DNA from: UBA8337 sp965658615
GTDB taxonomy: Bacteria; Pseudomonadota; Alphaproteobacteria; RS24
Assembly: GCA_965658615.1 (NCBI GenBank)
Contig: CBFHSX010000001.1
Coordinates: forward strand, 1-64,000
DNA length: 64,000 nucleotides
Direction of reading: 5' to 3'
Below, in pieces: positions 1 through 8,706 of the stretch (the first letter of the stretch is position 1; each line of letters opens with the position of its first letter). The notes under the pieces were generated by a model that was not told where the DNA came from, made no database searches, and saw only the letters and a list, made by a program, of their open reading frames with translations. The translations under genes and the position numbers were made by a program.

Positions 1-111
1 TATAATATTGTGCATTGGCAAGATTATGACGAGATCGGCCATTTCGCGGCGATGGAAGATAATGAGGCTTTTGTCGCCGAAGTGCAGAGCTTTCTGAAAA
101 AGCTTAAATAA
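1..111 (+). CDS. Alpha/beta hydrolase, C-terminal fragment (epoxide-hydrolase-like)
   Basis: Only the last 36 codons and the TAA stop lie in the window; the gene begins upstream of base 1. The visible tail has an Ile-Gly-His-Phe-Ala-Ala-Met-Glu stretch at fragment residues 12-19. This resembles the region around the catalytic His of the epoxide hydrolase/haloalkane dehalogenase branch of alpha/beta hydrolases, where a (G)GHF-A-E motif is followed by a final amphipathic helix. The stop lies 6 bases past the stop of the convergent accA, so the two genes overlap tail to tail. Substrate cannot be judged from this piece. Confidence 0.6.
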   Translation, partial: YNIVHWQDYDEIGHFAAMEDNEAFVAEVQSFLKKLK

Positions 112-1066
112 TGCCGTTGCGCCCCATATCGAGGAATTTCTGACGCCGTTCATTGCGCAGCACCTCGCCGGTCTTATCGGCCATTTGTGCCAGCTCCTCA
201 GAAATGGCGAGGCCGACATCGCGGATGATTTTTTCACGGTCCCGATGCGCGCCGCCCAGAGGTTCCGGCAAAATGCGGTCAATCACGCCGAGCTTTTGTA
301 AATCCTGCGCCGTCACTTTCAAGGCGTCAGCCGCCAGATTGGCCTGACCGGAAGAGCGCCACAAAATCGAGGCGCACGCCTCGGGCGAGGCGACCGTGTA
401 AATCGAATGCTCGAGCATCAAAATGCGACTTGCCGTGGCCAAAGCCAATGCGCCGCCCGAGCCGCCCTCGCCGATAATCAGCGATACAAAAGGCACGCCC
501 AATTGCAGGCATTTATCGGTGCAGCGCGCAATCGCCTCGGATTGCCCGCGTTCTTCCGCGCCAATGCCGGGATAGGCGCCTGCCGTATCGACCAGCGTCA
601 CCACCGGCAGGTCAAAACGCTCGGCCATATCCATCACGCGAATGGCCTTGCGATAGCCCTCGGGCCGCGCCATGCCGAAATTATGCTTCAGGCGGCTTTG
701 CGTATCAGAACCTTTTTCATGCCCCAAAATCGCCACACGCTGGCCCTGCCAACGACCCAGACCGGCGATGATTGCATGGTCTTCGGAATAGAGACGGTCG
801 CCCGATAGCGGCGTGAAATCATCGACCAGCGCGTCGATAAAATCTTGGCAATGCGGCCGATTGGGGTGACGCGCCACTTGCGTCTTTTGCCACGGGTCGA
901 GATTTTTATAGAGCTTGCCGATTTGCTCGGAGACCTTGCCCTCAAGCCGATTTATCTCTTCGACCAAATCCATGCCCGCCTCAGATTTGCCGACATCGCG
1001 CAATTCGCGAATCTGGCCCTCCAATGCGGCGATCGGTTTTTCAAACTCCAAATATGACTGAGCCAT
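104..1066 (-). CDS. accA: Acetyl-CoA carboxylase carboxyltransferase subunit alpha
   Basis: AccA pairs with AccD to move the carboxyl group from carboxybiotin to acetyl-CoA, giving malonyl-CoA for fatty acid synthesis in the cytoplasm. The 320-residue product is the usual AccA length. It starts MAQSYLEFEKPI, has the crotonase-fold signature DTAGAYPGIGAEERGQ near residue 160 and the glycine-rich GEGGSGGALAL near 200. The reading frame stays open upstream into xerD, but the Met at 1066 is chosen because family homology begins there and GGAAG sits just upstream. It lies 25 bases downstream of xerD on the same strand and is probably co-transcribed with it. Confidence 0.96.
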   Translation of the reverse strand: MAQSYLEFEKPIAALEGQIRELRDVGKSEAGMDLVEEINRLEGKVSEQIGKLYKNLDPWQKTQVARHPNRPHCQDFIDALVDDFTPLSGDRLYSEDHAIIAGLGRWQGQRVAILGHEKGSDTQSRLKHNFGMARPEGYRKAIRVMDMAERFDLPVVTLVDTAGAYPGIGAEERGQSEAIARCTDKCLQLGVPFVSLIIGEGGSGGALALATASRILMLEHSIYTVASPEACASILWRSSGQANLAADALKVTAQDLQKLGVIDRILPEPLGGAHRDREKIIRDVGLAISEELAQMADKTGEVLRNERRQKFLDMGRNGII

Positions 1067-1091
1067 GACGCTTCCTTTATCTGCCGCCAAA

Positions 1092-2021
1092 TTATTCCGC
1101 TTTCTGCCCTTTTGGCAAGCCCTTGATGGCGGCCAGCGGATGCGCCGTCTCGACCAGTTGCTTTTTCCGCTCATCCAGCACATGGGTGTAAATCTGCGTG
1201 GTGGAAATATCGGCGTGACCCAGCATGTGCTGCACAGCGCGCAAATCGGCCCCGCCCTGCACCAAATGCGTGGCAAAAGCGTGCCGCACCACATGCGGGC
1301 TGACACGCGACGGCGCAATACCGGCGGCAATGGCCAGCTTTTCAAGAATTTGCGCAAAGCGTTGCCGCGTCAAATGACCTGAACGCCCGCGCGCCGGAAA
1401 CAGAAAAGCCGAACCGGTATCGCCCTGATACGCCAACCAATCTTCCATGGCTTGCCGCGCCTGCTCGGTCATCGGCACCATGCGCTCGCGCCCGCCCTTG
1501 CCGCGCACCAGCATGAACGGGCCTTGCATGGCCGCGCGCGGCAGGCTGACCAATTCTGAAACGCGCAAGCCGGCCGCATATAAAACCTCAATCAGGCAAA
1601 TGGCGCGCAGGCGGTCGCCGCTCTGTTTGTCGCTCCCCTGCGGCAACCCATGTGCCGCATCAATCAGGCTTTGGGTTTCGTGCGGTGATAAAAGTTTCGG
1701 CAAAGGCCGCACCCCACTGGGCCGCGCCAAGCCCTCAGCCGGATTGTCACCCCGCATATCCTCAAGCAGCAGAAATTTGTAAAACCGCTTCATCACCGAG
1801 ATCTGCCGCGCCACGCTGGAAGCTGCAAGGCCGCGTTTTTCAAGCTTGCCAATATAAGCGCGCAGATCATCGGCGTTTGCGTGCCGGAGATCGGTTTTGC
1901 GCGCCGTCAGAAAATCGCCAAGCGATATGAGGTCGCGCTGATAGGCGGTTTGCGTATTGACCGCTGCCCCGCGCTCGGCGGCGAGCATGTCGATAAACAG
2001 CGCGACCAGCCTATCCGCCAT
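1092..2021 (-). CDS. xerD: Site-specific tyrosine recombinase XerD
   Basis: The product is one of the two Xer recombinases that resolve chromosome dimers at dif. It has 309 residues, the usual size, with an N-terminal SAM-like core-binding domain (about 1-95) and a C-terminal catalytic domain. All catalytic residues are visible: R153 in GLRVSELVSL, K175 in RGKGGRER, H243 and R246 in HVVRHAFATH, H269 in LGHADIS and Tyr278 in IYTHV. The tail after the Tyr and the wording of these motifs fit XerD better than XerC. The start overlaps the end of the upstream secreted-protein gene by 11 bases. The chromosomal housekeeping context argues against a phage integrase. Confidence 0.93.
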   Translation of the reverse strand: MADRLVALFIDMLAAERGAAVNTQTAYQRDLISLGDFLTARKTDLRHANADDLRAYIGKLEKRGLAASSVARQISVMKRFYKFLLLEDMRGDNPAEGLARPSGVRPLPKLLSPHETQSLIDAAHGLPQGSDKQSGDRLRAICLIEVLYAAGLRVSELVSLPRAAMQGPFMLVRGKGGRERMVPMTEQARQAMEDWLAYQGDTGSAFLFPARGRSGHLTRQRFAQILEKLAIAAGIAPSRVSPHVVRHAFATHLVQGGADLRAVQHMLGHADISTTQIYTHVLDERKKQLVETAHPLAAIKGLPKGQKAE

Positions 2022-4317
2022 CGCCGCGCATCCCGATCGGCGGATTGCCGAACAGCTCGGATTGGAACGGCACCGGCTTGGCCGTCGGCACGCCGGTATT
2101 ATCGCCCGGATTGATCGAGGTGAATAAATCCGGCGCGCGCGCCGCCAATTGTATCGTATGGGCGAGCAACATCTTACCGGCCAATTGTGTGGCCTCGTCG
2201 TGCAGACCGGCGCGGCGCAGACTGGCAATTAATAGCGCCGTATCGGTGGCGTCATAGCTGGCAGACGATTTATCGGCCAGCACGGCGATTTGCCCCAAGA
2301 CCAAATCGCCGACCCAGCGATTATCGGCCAGACGATTGAGCCGCGCCGCCACCGGGTCATCGACCGGCAGCACCAAATCCGACATCAACGTCGCGGGCAG
2401 CGCAACACCGAGCGCGGCATAAAGCGCCAATTGGCGACGCATATAAAGTGCCTCGGCCGCACCGGCCTTAGCCAATCGTGTCTCAAACGCCACCCAATCG
2501 GGCTGCAGCGCGGCGTCCAATAGCGGCATTGTTTCTTCTTCCGCCGGCGTTTCGCCATCACCATTTTCGCTCATCATTTGTTCAGAAAGCGCCGGCAAAT
2601 TATCGGCTTCCACAACCGCCAGCGCGTTCAGCGGCGCTTCCAACGCAACCGGTTCCGCCGCCTCAATCGCGACGTCATCTTCGCCGCGCCCATCCGGCTC
2701 ATAACCCTGCCAACGCGCCAGACGTGTCAGGCTTTCATCCAGCGGCGCGAGCCGCATGAGATTTTCGGCCGCAGCGCGATTGCCGCTTTGAAAATGCGCC
2801 AATAAGAGGATGAGACGATCGGCATCGGCCAGCGGTTGCGCCATGGCGGCCGCCGCTTCCGGCGGTGACAAAGCCTCCAATTGCGGGTTATCCACTTGTG
2901 CCTCATTCACTTGTGCCTCATTCACTTGTGCCTGATCGAATGGCGCTACAACGTCGGGGCCGAACGGCAGCGCCGCGTCGCTCTGTGTTTCAGCGTCAGT
3001 CGCGCGCGCGGCCATCTCCGCTTGCGGCACCGGCAAATTGACCAGCCGGTCATCCAGCAGGCGCACCATATCGTGCCAAAGATCGCGGGCCAAAGCGCGG
3101 CGCAGAAAATACGCCACCAGACGCGGCTGTTCACGCTGTGGCGTCGCGTCAATCATACGCAAGCTTTGCGCCAAAAACACCGCATCGGGCGCAGCGGTCT
3201 GCGGCGGTAAGGGACCGGCAAAAGCAGACAGATCAGCCAACTGCGCGACTTGTGAAAAAACCTCGGGCGAGGTCCCGAAACGCACAGCCAAATGCGCGGC
3301 GCGCAATTGCAGAGACGGCGGCTGCGCATAATCGCCGGCAATCGCCGGCATGAAATAATGCGGCAGGTTCATCAGCCCGTCTGGCAATGGCTGTCCTGCC
3401 AATTGCAGGAGCGCGATTTGCATCGGCGTCAGCTCATCGGGCAACACAATGGGCGGCTCTTCTTCTGCCGCTTGCGCCGCTTCGACATCGGCTTTAGTGC
3501 CAAATACAAGCGGCGCCTGCGCTGCGATGAGATAGGCCATATCACGAAACAGCGCATCCTTGCCCAGCGTCTTTTCATTCAATTCCAACGTCAGACCGGC
3601 TTTTTCAAACTCGCCGTCAAGCAATTGGCAATAGACAAGCATTTGCATAAAAAATGCCAATGTGTCGCGACGTCCGCTCATGCCGCGTTTGGGGCGTGGC
3701 ACATCGCAAGCGGCCGCGCGGTCACCGCGCCCCAAATGCGCCAGCACCAAAGCGCGTGCGGCATAGCCGTCGCTACCCGCGGCGCCGGTCTCTGCTTCCA
3801 AATCGATCGCCGATTGCGTGTCGCCCAAGGCCAATAAGCGCATCATGCGCGCGGCAAACCAGCTCGTGCCATCCACCGTGCCGACCGGCGCTGCCGTGGC
3901 ACCACGATGCAGCCGACGTTCCAATTGATAAAGGCCGGGCATGGCAAATCGGTTTGGTAAACGCGCCATTTGGTCGACAACAAAAGCCAGCCGCGCACCA
4001 TTCCACAGCGCATCGCCAAGCCCCGCCTCCAGCCCGACCGGCGCGTCTTCCAGCGCCCCCAATTGCCCGACTTGCACGACATCGCCATCCGTGCCGGGTG
4101 TCACCGCCACGGCGCGTACGGCGCGTTTCATTTGCCGCGCCGCCACACGCGGGGCCAGCTTGGCATCGCTCGCATTGCCGATACGCGCATCACCCAAAGC
4201 CGCCTGCATGGGCGGCGGCACAATGCTTAGCGGCGCGCGCAAGGCGTTTTGCGCCGTAACGGGCGCGGCGCTCAAAAGCGCAAAACCGGCAATCAGGGCA
4301 AAGCGTGAGGCACGCAT
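2011..4317 (-). CDS. Secreted protein of unknown function, 768 residues
   Basis: I do not recognise this family. The N-terminus (MRASRFALIAGFALLSAAPVTA) is a clear Sec signal peptide with cleavage expected after Ala-Gln around residue 22-24. The rest is Ala/Leu/Asp-rich, acidic and apparently helical, as in repeat-scaffold proteins, with no recognisable catalytic motif. A short in-frame repeat, AQVNE three times in slightly varied form, lies in an acidic linker near residues 460-475. It sits between a 45-residue membrane peptide gene and xerD on one strand, overlapping xerD, so it is probably translated with them. A periplasmic or envelope role is an inference from the signal peptide only. 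Confidence 0.85.
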   Translation of the reverse strand: MRASRFALIAGFALLSAAPVTAQNALRAPLSIVPPPMQAALGDARIGNASDAKLAPRVAARQMKRAVRAVAVTPGTDGDVVQVGQLGALEDAPVGLEAGLGDALWNGARLAFVVDQMARLPNRFAMPGLYQLERRLHRGATAAPVGTVDGTSWFAARMMRLLALGDTQSAIDLEAETGAAGSDGYAARALVLAHLGRGDRAAACDVPRPKRGMSGRRDTLAFFMQMLVYCQLLDGEFEKAGLTLELNEKTLGKDALFRDMAYLIAAQAPLVFGTKADVEAAQAAEEEPPIVLPDELTPMQIALLQLAGQPLPDGLMNLPHYFMPAIAGDYAQPPSLQLRAAHLAVRFGTSPEVFSQVAQLADLSAFAGPLPPQTAAPDAVFLAQSLRMIDATPQREQPRLVAYFLRRALARDLWHDMVRLLDDRLVNLPVPQAEMAARATDAETQSDAALPFGPDVVAPFDQAQVNEAQVNEAQVDNPQLEALSPPEAAAAMAQPLADADRLILLLAHFQSGNRAAAENLMRLAPLDESLTRLARWQGYEPDGRGEDDVAIEAAEPVALEAPLNALAVVEADNLPALSEQMMSENGDGETPAEEETMPLLDAALQPDWVAFETRLAKAGAAEALYMRRQLALYAALGVALPATLMSDLVLPVDDPVAARLNRLADNRWVGDLVLGQIAVLADKSSASYDATDTALLIASLRRAGLHDEATQLAGKMLLAHTIQLAARAPDLFTSINPGDNTGVPTAKPVPFQSELFGNPPIGMRGDGG
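2893..2937 (-). repeat. 15-bp in-frame tandem repeat, three copies
   Basis: Three consecutive 15-base units beginning CACTTGTGCC on the plus strand occur here; the third is diverged at its end. Read on the minus strand they encode a five-residue unit (about AQVNE), so copy-number change would keep the frame. They fall in the acidic linker of the 768-residue secreted protein. Confidence 0.85.
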
Positions 4318-4329
4318 GGGCAGCCTATC

Positions 4330-4467
4330 CTATTTGGTGAATTGTTCGCTCTCGAGTACATCGACGGCGGTTTCGCGCGGCGGTTCGACAGCGCGCGACA
4401 GATACATAATGCCGCCGACCAAAACCGCCAGACCCAGCACCAAAAATACCGATTGTTTTGCAGCCAT
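4330..4467 (-). CDS. Small single-pass membrane protein, 45 residues
   Basis: This short open frame starts with ATG at 4467 after a very strong AGGAGG ribosome site and ends with TAG at 4330. The product begins MAAKQSVFLVLGLAVLVGG, has one hydrophobic segment (about residues 6-24), then a short hydrophilic tail rich in Pro/Glu that ends EQFTK. Only 12 bases separate it from the start of the 768-residue secreted protein, so the two are probably one transcript with xerD and accA. No function is recognised. The strong ribosome site, membrane-like composition and operon position make a real gene likely. Confidence 0.7.
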   Translation of the reverse strand: MAAKQSVFLVLGLAVLVGGIMYLSRAVEPPRETAVDVLESEQFTK

Positions 4468-4594
4468 TGCCGCCTCCTTCGTCTCGATTCCCGTTTCTTA
4501 TAGCAGGAATAGGGCCAAAACGGGGCAGGTTTTATCACCGCGCAGGGCTTTCATGACAGACGAAACCTGCTAATTTACGATCAGGAGAAAGACC

Positions 4595-5173
4595 ATGACG
4601 CCAGCCGAGCTTGCGGCCAAAATCGACAAACCGATCGTGCTTTTGGGCATGATGGGTGCCGGCAAATCGGCGCTGGGCGTTCGCCTTGCCGAGGCGCTTG
4701 GCTTGCATTTTGCCGATGCCGATACGGAAATCGAAAAAGCGGCTCAAATGACCATTGCCGAGATTTTTGAAGAGCATGGCGAGACGGCGTTTCGCGATGG
4801 CGAAAGGCGGGTCATCAAGCGTCTATTGGACGAGGCCCCGCATATTCTGGCGCTTGGCGGCGGGGCTTTTATCAATCATGAGACGCGCGCTTTGGTGCAC
4901 GAAAAAGCCGTCTCGGTCTGGCTCGATGTCGGGCTTGACGAATTGGTGGCCCGCGTCGAGCGCAAGCCCAATAAACGGCCTTTGCTCATCGGCCAAAATG
5001 TGCGCGCCAAATTGCAAGAGCTGCTGGCGACACGCGGGCCGATTTATGCCGAGGCGGATTTGCGCGTTGATGTCGGCGGCGGCTCGCATGAAGATGCGGT
5101 GGCGCGGCTGATTGAAGCGCTGGCGGCGCGGCTTCAGCCGAAAAAGCAGAGGCAGGAGCCACTGGACAAATGA
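4595..5173 (+). CDS. aroK: Shikimate kinase
   Basis: The enzyme phosphorylates shikimate at the 3-hydroxyl with ATP, the fifth step to chorismate. The 192-residue protein has the P-loop GMMGAGKS at residues 18-25, the shikimate-binding Asp in DADTEIE near 43, Arg67 in AFRDGE, the GGG turn at 88-90 and the lid Arg in NKRPLL. GATCAGGAGAAAG provides a good ribosome site before ATG 4595. It is followed 25 bases later by aroB, the common alphaproteobacterial pair. An inverted repeat (GCAGGTTT at 4525-4532 and AAACCTGC at 4563-4570) lies in its leader; its role is unknown. Confidence 0.96.
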   Translation: MTPAELAAKIDKPIVLLGMMGAGKSALGVRLAEALGLHFADADTEIEKAAQMTIAEIFEEHGETAFRDGERRVIKRLLDEAPHILALGGGAFINHETRALVHEKAVSVWLDVGLDELVARVERKPNKRPLLIGQNVRAKLQELLATRGPIYAEADLRVDVGGGSHEDAVARLIEALAARLQPKKQRQEPLDK

Positions 5174-5198
5174 GACCGCATTCTCTAAAGCCAAATAA

Positions 5199-6344
5199 AT
5201 GACGCAAAACGCATCAGACGTTGAACCCCTGTCACCGCTCACCGTTTCGGTGGGGCTGGGCGCGCGCGCCTATGACATTATCATCGGTAGCGACTTGCTG
5301 GCAGATGCCGCGCTGCATATCGCGCCGCTTCTGCGGCGCCCGAAACTGGCCATTATCAGCGATACGCAGGTTGCGCCGCTGCATCTCAAAACCCTGACCG
5401 ACAGCCTTGACGCGGCAGGCATTGCGCATGACAGCCTGATTGTACCGGCCGGTGAGGCGAGCAAAAACTTTACCCAATTGGAAGAAGTCTGCGACTGGCT
5501 GCTCGATTGCAAAATCGAGCGCGCCGATTGCATTATCGCTTTGGGCGGCGGGGTGATCGGCGATTTGACCGGCTTTGCGGCTTCTATCCTGCGCCGCGGC
5601 ACGCGCTTTATCCAAATCCCGACAACGCTTTTGGCGCAAGTCGACAGCTCAATCGGCGGTAAGACGGCGGTCAATTCATCACGCGGCAAAAATCTCATTG
5701 GCGCCTTTCACCAGCCCGATTTGGTGCTCGCCGATATGGATGTATTGGCGACGCTACCGCCGCGCGAAATTGCCGCCGGTTATGCCGAGATCGTCAAATA
5801 TGGCGCGCTGGGCGACAAAGCCTTTTTCGATTGGCTGTGCGAAAACGGCCAAGACGTGTTGGCGCTTAATGGCGACGCCGTGGCCCATGCAGTGGCTGAA
5901 AGCTGCAAAGCCAAAGCCGCCATTGTGGCGCGCGATGAACGCGAAGCGGGCGAGCGCGCGCTGCTTAATCTCGGCCATACATTCGGTCATGCATTTGAAA
6001 AACTGACCGGCTATGGCGATGCGCTTTTGCATGGCGAGGCGGTGGCCTATGGCATGGTGCTGGCTTTTGCCTTTTCGGCCGAAGCCGGGCATTGCAGTTT
6101 GACCGATGCGGAAACATTGCGCGCGCATATTGAAGCCAGCGGTCTGCCGGCCACTATGCAAAGCGTCGGCAATGGCGCTTTTGACGCCGATGCGCTGATC
6201 GAGGCTATGGGCCAAGACAAAAAAGTGCAGGCCGGCAAGATGCGCTTCATCCTGGCGCGCGGCCTGGGCGACACTTTTATTGCCGATAATGTGACGGCGG
6301 CTGATTTACGGCCCTTCCTTATCGCGCAAGGGGCGCGCGGCTGA
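5199..6344 (+). CDS. aroB: 3-dehydroquinate synthase
   Basis: AroB converts DAHP to 3-dehydroquinate using NAD+ and a divalent metal, the second step of the shikimate pathway. The 381-residue product has the NAD-binding GGGVIGDLTGF (116-126), the substrate-loop DSSIGGKTAVN (149-159), a metal-ligand Glu in the AEIVKYG segment and the His-rich LNLGHTFGHAFE motif, all intact. Its TGA shares a base with the ATG of the next gene (TGATG at 6342-6346), which suggests translational coupling with the CNNM/CorC protein. Confidence 0.96.
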   Translation: MTQNASDVEPLSPLTVSVGLGARAYDIIIGSDLLADAALHIAPLLRRPKLAIISDTQVAPLHLKTLTDSLDAAGIAHDSLIVPAGEASKNFTQLEEVCDWLLDCKIERADCIIALGGGVIGDLTGFAASILRRGTRFIQIPTTLLAQVDSSIGGKTAVNSSRGKNLIGAFHQPDLVLADMDVLATLPPREIAAGYAEIVKYGALGDKAFFDWLCENGQDVLALNGDAVAHAVAESCKAKAAIVARDEREAGERALLNLGHTFGHAFEKLTGYGDALLHGEAVAYGMVLAFAFSAEAGHCSLTDAETLRAHIEASGLPATMQSVGNGAFDADALIEAMGQDKKVQAGKMRFILARGLGDTFIADNVTAADLRPFLIAQGARG

Positions 6345-7618
6345 TGAGCGCACTCAGCAACGGCCTGTTGTGGACGGGCGGACTTATTGTTTTCCTGCTG
6401 ATAATTTCAGCCTTTTTATCCGGCTCGGAAACGGCACTGACCGCGACCAGCAAAGCGCGCATGCTGCGCTTGCAGCAAGAGGGCAAGCGCCGAGCGCGTT
6501 GGGTTATCCTATTATTGGAACAAAAAGAACGCCTGCTCGGCGCTATCCTGCTGGGCAATAATCTGGTCAATATTATGGCCTCGGCTTTGGCGACGCGCGT
6601 GTTTTTGGACCTGTTCGGCGAAACCGGCGTGGTTTATGCGACGCTGGTCATGACCGTTATGGTGGTGATTTTCGCCGAAGTGCTGCCCAAGACCTATGCG
6701 ATTTTGGCCCCCGACATCACCGCGCTGCGCGCTGCCGGGCCTCTGCGTGTGCTGGTGACGGTATTAGCGCCGATTACCCGCGCTCTGTCTTTTATCTCCG
6801 GCTCCATCCTGCGCATTACCGGCCTGGCCAAAACAGCCAATCTGTCGCTTGTGCCGGCGCATGAAGAAATTCGCGGTGCCATTGACCTGCACCATGCTGA
6901 GGGCGCCGTGCCGAAAGACGACCGCGATATGCTGGGCGGCATTTTGGATTTGGGCGATACCAGCATTGAAGAGATTATGATCCACCGCTCCAATATGCAG
7001 ATGATCGACGCCGCGCTGCCGAGCGATGAGATTGTCGCTTTAGTGCTCGACAGCCCCTATACGCGCATCCCGCTTTGGCGCGACGAGCCGGAAAATATTA
7101 TCGGCGTGCTGCACGCCAAAGACCTGCTGCGTGCTTTGGCAACCAGCCCGATGGGCCCAGCCGGTATTGATTTCACCAATTTGACGCGCCCGCCTTGGTT
7201 TGTGCCCGAGACCACCTCTTTGAGCGAACAGCTTGAAGCCTTCCGCAACCGCAAGGCGCATTTTGCGCTGGTGGTCGATGAATATGGGGCGCTGATGGGC
7301 CTGGTGACCATGGAGGATATTCTCGAAGAGATTGTCGGGGCGATTGACGACGAACATGACCGCCCCGATAATATGCTGAGAAAACGCCCTGACGGCACGC
7401 TGGAAGTGGCCGGTGCGCTGTCGATCCGCGACCTCAATCGCGAAATGGGCTGGAACCTGCCCGACACGGAAGCCAGCTCGATCGCCGGTCTGGTCATTCA
7501 TGAAGCGCGGGTGATACCGGAAATCGGCCAAGTGTTTGAATTTCATGGCTTGCGCTTCCGCATTATGAGCCGCCAGCGCAATCGGCTTATGCAAATCCGT
7601 ATTTCGGAAAGCGATTAA
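6344..7618 (+). CDS. CNNM/CorC family membrane protein with CBS domains (HlyC-type)
   Basis: This 424-residue protein has the DUF21/CNNM layout. An N-terminal membrane domain of three or four segments (about 1-180, with LLGNNLVNIMASALATRV) is followed by two CBS domains (about 200-330, with VVDEYGALMGLVTMEDILEE) and a C-terminal CorC/HlyC transporter-associated domain (about 345-420). Members are linked to magnesium or other cation homeostasis; old names call them hemolysins without good evidence. It is coupled to aroB through a one-base overlap, a neighbourhood seen in many alphaproteobacteria, so it is probably constitutively expressed. Confidence 0.9.
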   Translation: MSALSNGLLWTGGLIVFLLIISAFLSGSETALTATSKARMLRLQQEGKRRARWVILLLEQKERLLGAILLGNNLVNIMASALATRVFLDLFGETGVVYATLVMTVMVVIFAEVLPKTYAILAPDITALRAAGPLRVLVTVLAPITRALSFISGSILRITGLAKTANLSLVPAHEEIRGAIDLHHAEGAVPKDDRDMLGGILDLGDTSIEEIMIHRSNMQMIDAALPSDEIVALVLDSPYTRIPLWRDEPENIIGVLHAKDLLRALATSPMGPAGIDFTNLTRPPWFVPETTSLSEQLEAFRNRKAHFALVVDEYGALMGLVTMEDILEEIVGAIDDEHDRPDNMLRKRPDGTLEVAGALSIRDLNREMGWNLPDTEASSIAGLVIHEARVIPEIGQVFEFHGLRFRIMSRQRNRLMQIRISESD

Positions 7619-7625
7619 GCCGCGC

Positions 7626-7904
7626 TCAAGCCTCGCGCGCGGCTTCTGCGGGCGTTTTGAGTTTCAAGGCCAAAGCATGCACCGGCCCGGCCAGTTCATC
7701 GGCCAACAGGTCCAGCACTTGTCTTTGCCGGTCGAGACGCGACACGCCTTCAAAGGCGGCGGCGACCATGCGCACCCGAAAATGCGTCTCGCCGCTTTTG
7801 GCCGCTTCATTATGGCCGGCATGCAAATGCGACTCATCGATAATCTCCAGCGCATCAGGCGCATAGGCGGCGGTGAGTTTTTCTTCTATAATTGTGCGTA
7901 TCAC
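7626..7904 (-). CDS. BolA family protein
   Basis: BolA proteins partner with monothiol glutaredoxins in iron-sulfur cluster handling and stress responses. The 92-residue product carries the class signature ESHLHAGH followed by ETHFRVRMV, and the helix with R-x-R-Q-VLDLLADEL. The conserved His and the helix-turn-helix-like fold region are intact. The GTG at 7904 is the preferred start because a strong GGAGG lies eight bases upstream and the protein then begins just before the first helix, as in relatives. ATG 7919 would add five residues. The gene runs opposite to, and converges with, the CNNM gene. Confidence 0.9.
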   Translation of the reverse strand: MIRTIIEEKLTAAYAPDALEIIDESHLHAGHNEAAKSGETHFRVRMVAAAFEGVSRLDRQRQVLDLLADELAGPVHALALKLKTPAEAAREA

Positions 7905-8052
7905 GACTAACGCCTCCATGTGCTTCCGGGATTTGGGCATCCGGGATTTGTGTTTGCGTCCTTTTGACATATATCGCCTAGTGGAAACGGGCGCGCATGT
8001 CATGACACAATTTGCTATTTATACGACAGGACACGAAGTCAGCAACGGTTTG

Positions 8053-8649
8053 ATGATGAATCTGAACTCGAAATATTTCGATATGATCCGCGCCGCCAAG
8101 CGCGAGGAAAAAAAAGCGCAAATCGGCGCGCATATTGAACGCTGCGATTGGCCCGACTGCAATGAGCAAGCGGGCTATCCGGCACCGGCCGGCCCGGGCG
8201 AAGCAGGGCGTCGGCATTTTTGCTACACGCATGTGCGCGATTATAATCGCAGCTATAATTATTTTGAGGGCATGTCAGAAGATGAGGCCGAGCGGTTTCG
8301 CCGCGCCGCGCAGACCGGTCACCGGCCGACTTGGGCGATGGGCGCGCGCCGCGCGCGCGGTGCCAAAGCCGAGGATTGGCAGTTTCAAGACCCGCTTGAA
8401 TTAATGGCACATGCCGGTTATGTGCCGGGCGAAGCGCAAGGCCCGTCTAAGGTGACAGCCGGGCAAAAGCGCGCGCTCACGGTTTTGGAATTGCCCGAAA
8501 CGGCCAAGCCCGAACATGTCAAAAAGCGCTTTAAGATTTTGGTCAAACAATACCACCCCGACGCCAATGGCGGCGATCGTAGCCATGAAGAGCAATTGCA
8601 GGCGGTTGTTCAGGCGCATGATTATTTAAAAGCCTCAGGCTTTTGTTAA
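8053..8649 (+). CDS. J-domain protein (DnaJ-like, C-terminal J domain)
   Basis: The product has 198 residues from ATG 8053. The N-terminal half (LNSKYFDMIR, then a Cys-rich segment with CDWPDCNEQAGYPAP and HFCYTHVRDYNRSYNYF) looks like a small metal-binding module; the last 65 residues form a J domain with the HPD triplet in KQYHPDANGGD. J domains stimulate the ATPase of DnaK-type chaperones. The frame is open to 7873, but relatives begin at the LNSKYF motif, so the start is taken at one of the two adjacent Met codons (8053 or 8056). An upstream Met at 8002 cannot be excluded. It commonly precedes cobST in alphaproteobacteria. Confidence 0.85.
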   Translation: MMNLNSKYFDMIRAAKREEKKAQIGAHIERCDWPDCNEQAGYPAPAGPGEAGRRHFCYTHVRDYNRSYNYFEGMSEDEAERFRRAAQTGHRPTWAMGARRARGAKAEDWQFQDPLELMAHAGYVPGEAQGPSKVTAGQKRALTVLELPETAKPEHVKKRFKILVKQYHPDANGGDRSHEEQLQAVVQAHDYLKASGFC

Positions 8650-8706
8650 CCCCCCCTTTCTGCTAACACCTAACCCAAGACAGATTATTATTTTTCGGAG
8701 ATTTTC

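Noticed and set aside
1066..1357. N-terminal extension of accA to base 1357
   Set aside because: The extra 97 codons lie antisense-in-frame-shift inside xerD, have no family match and a poor composition; the Met at 1066 has a proper ribosome site.
8650..8706. Cobalamin riboswitch before cobS
   Set aside because: The spacer is only 57 bases and lacks the B12-box pattern; cobS probably reads from an upstream transcript.
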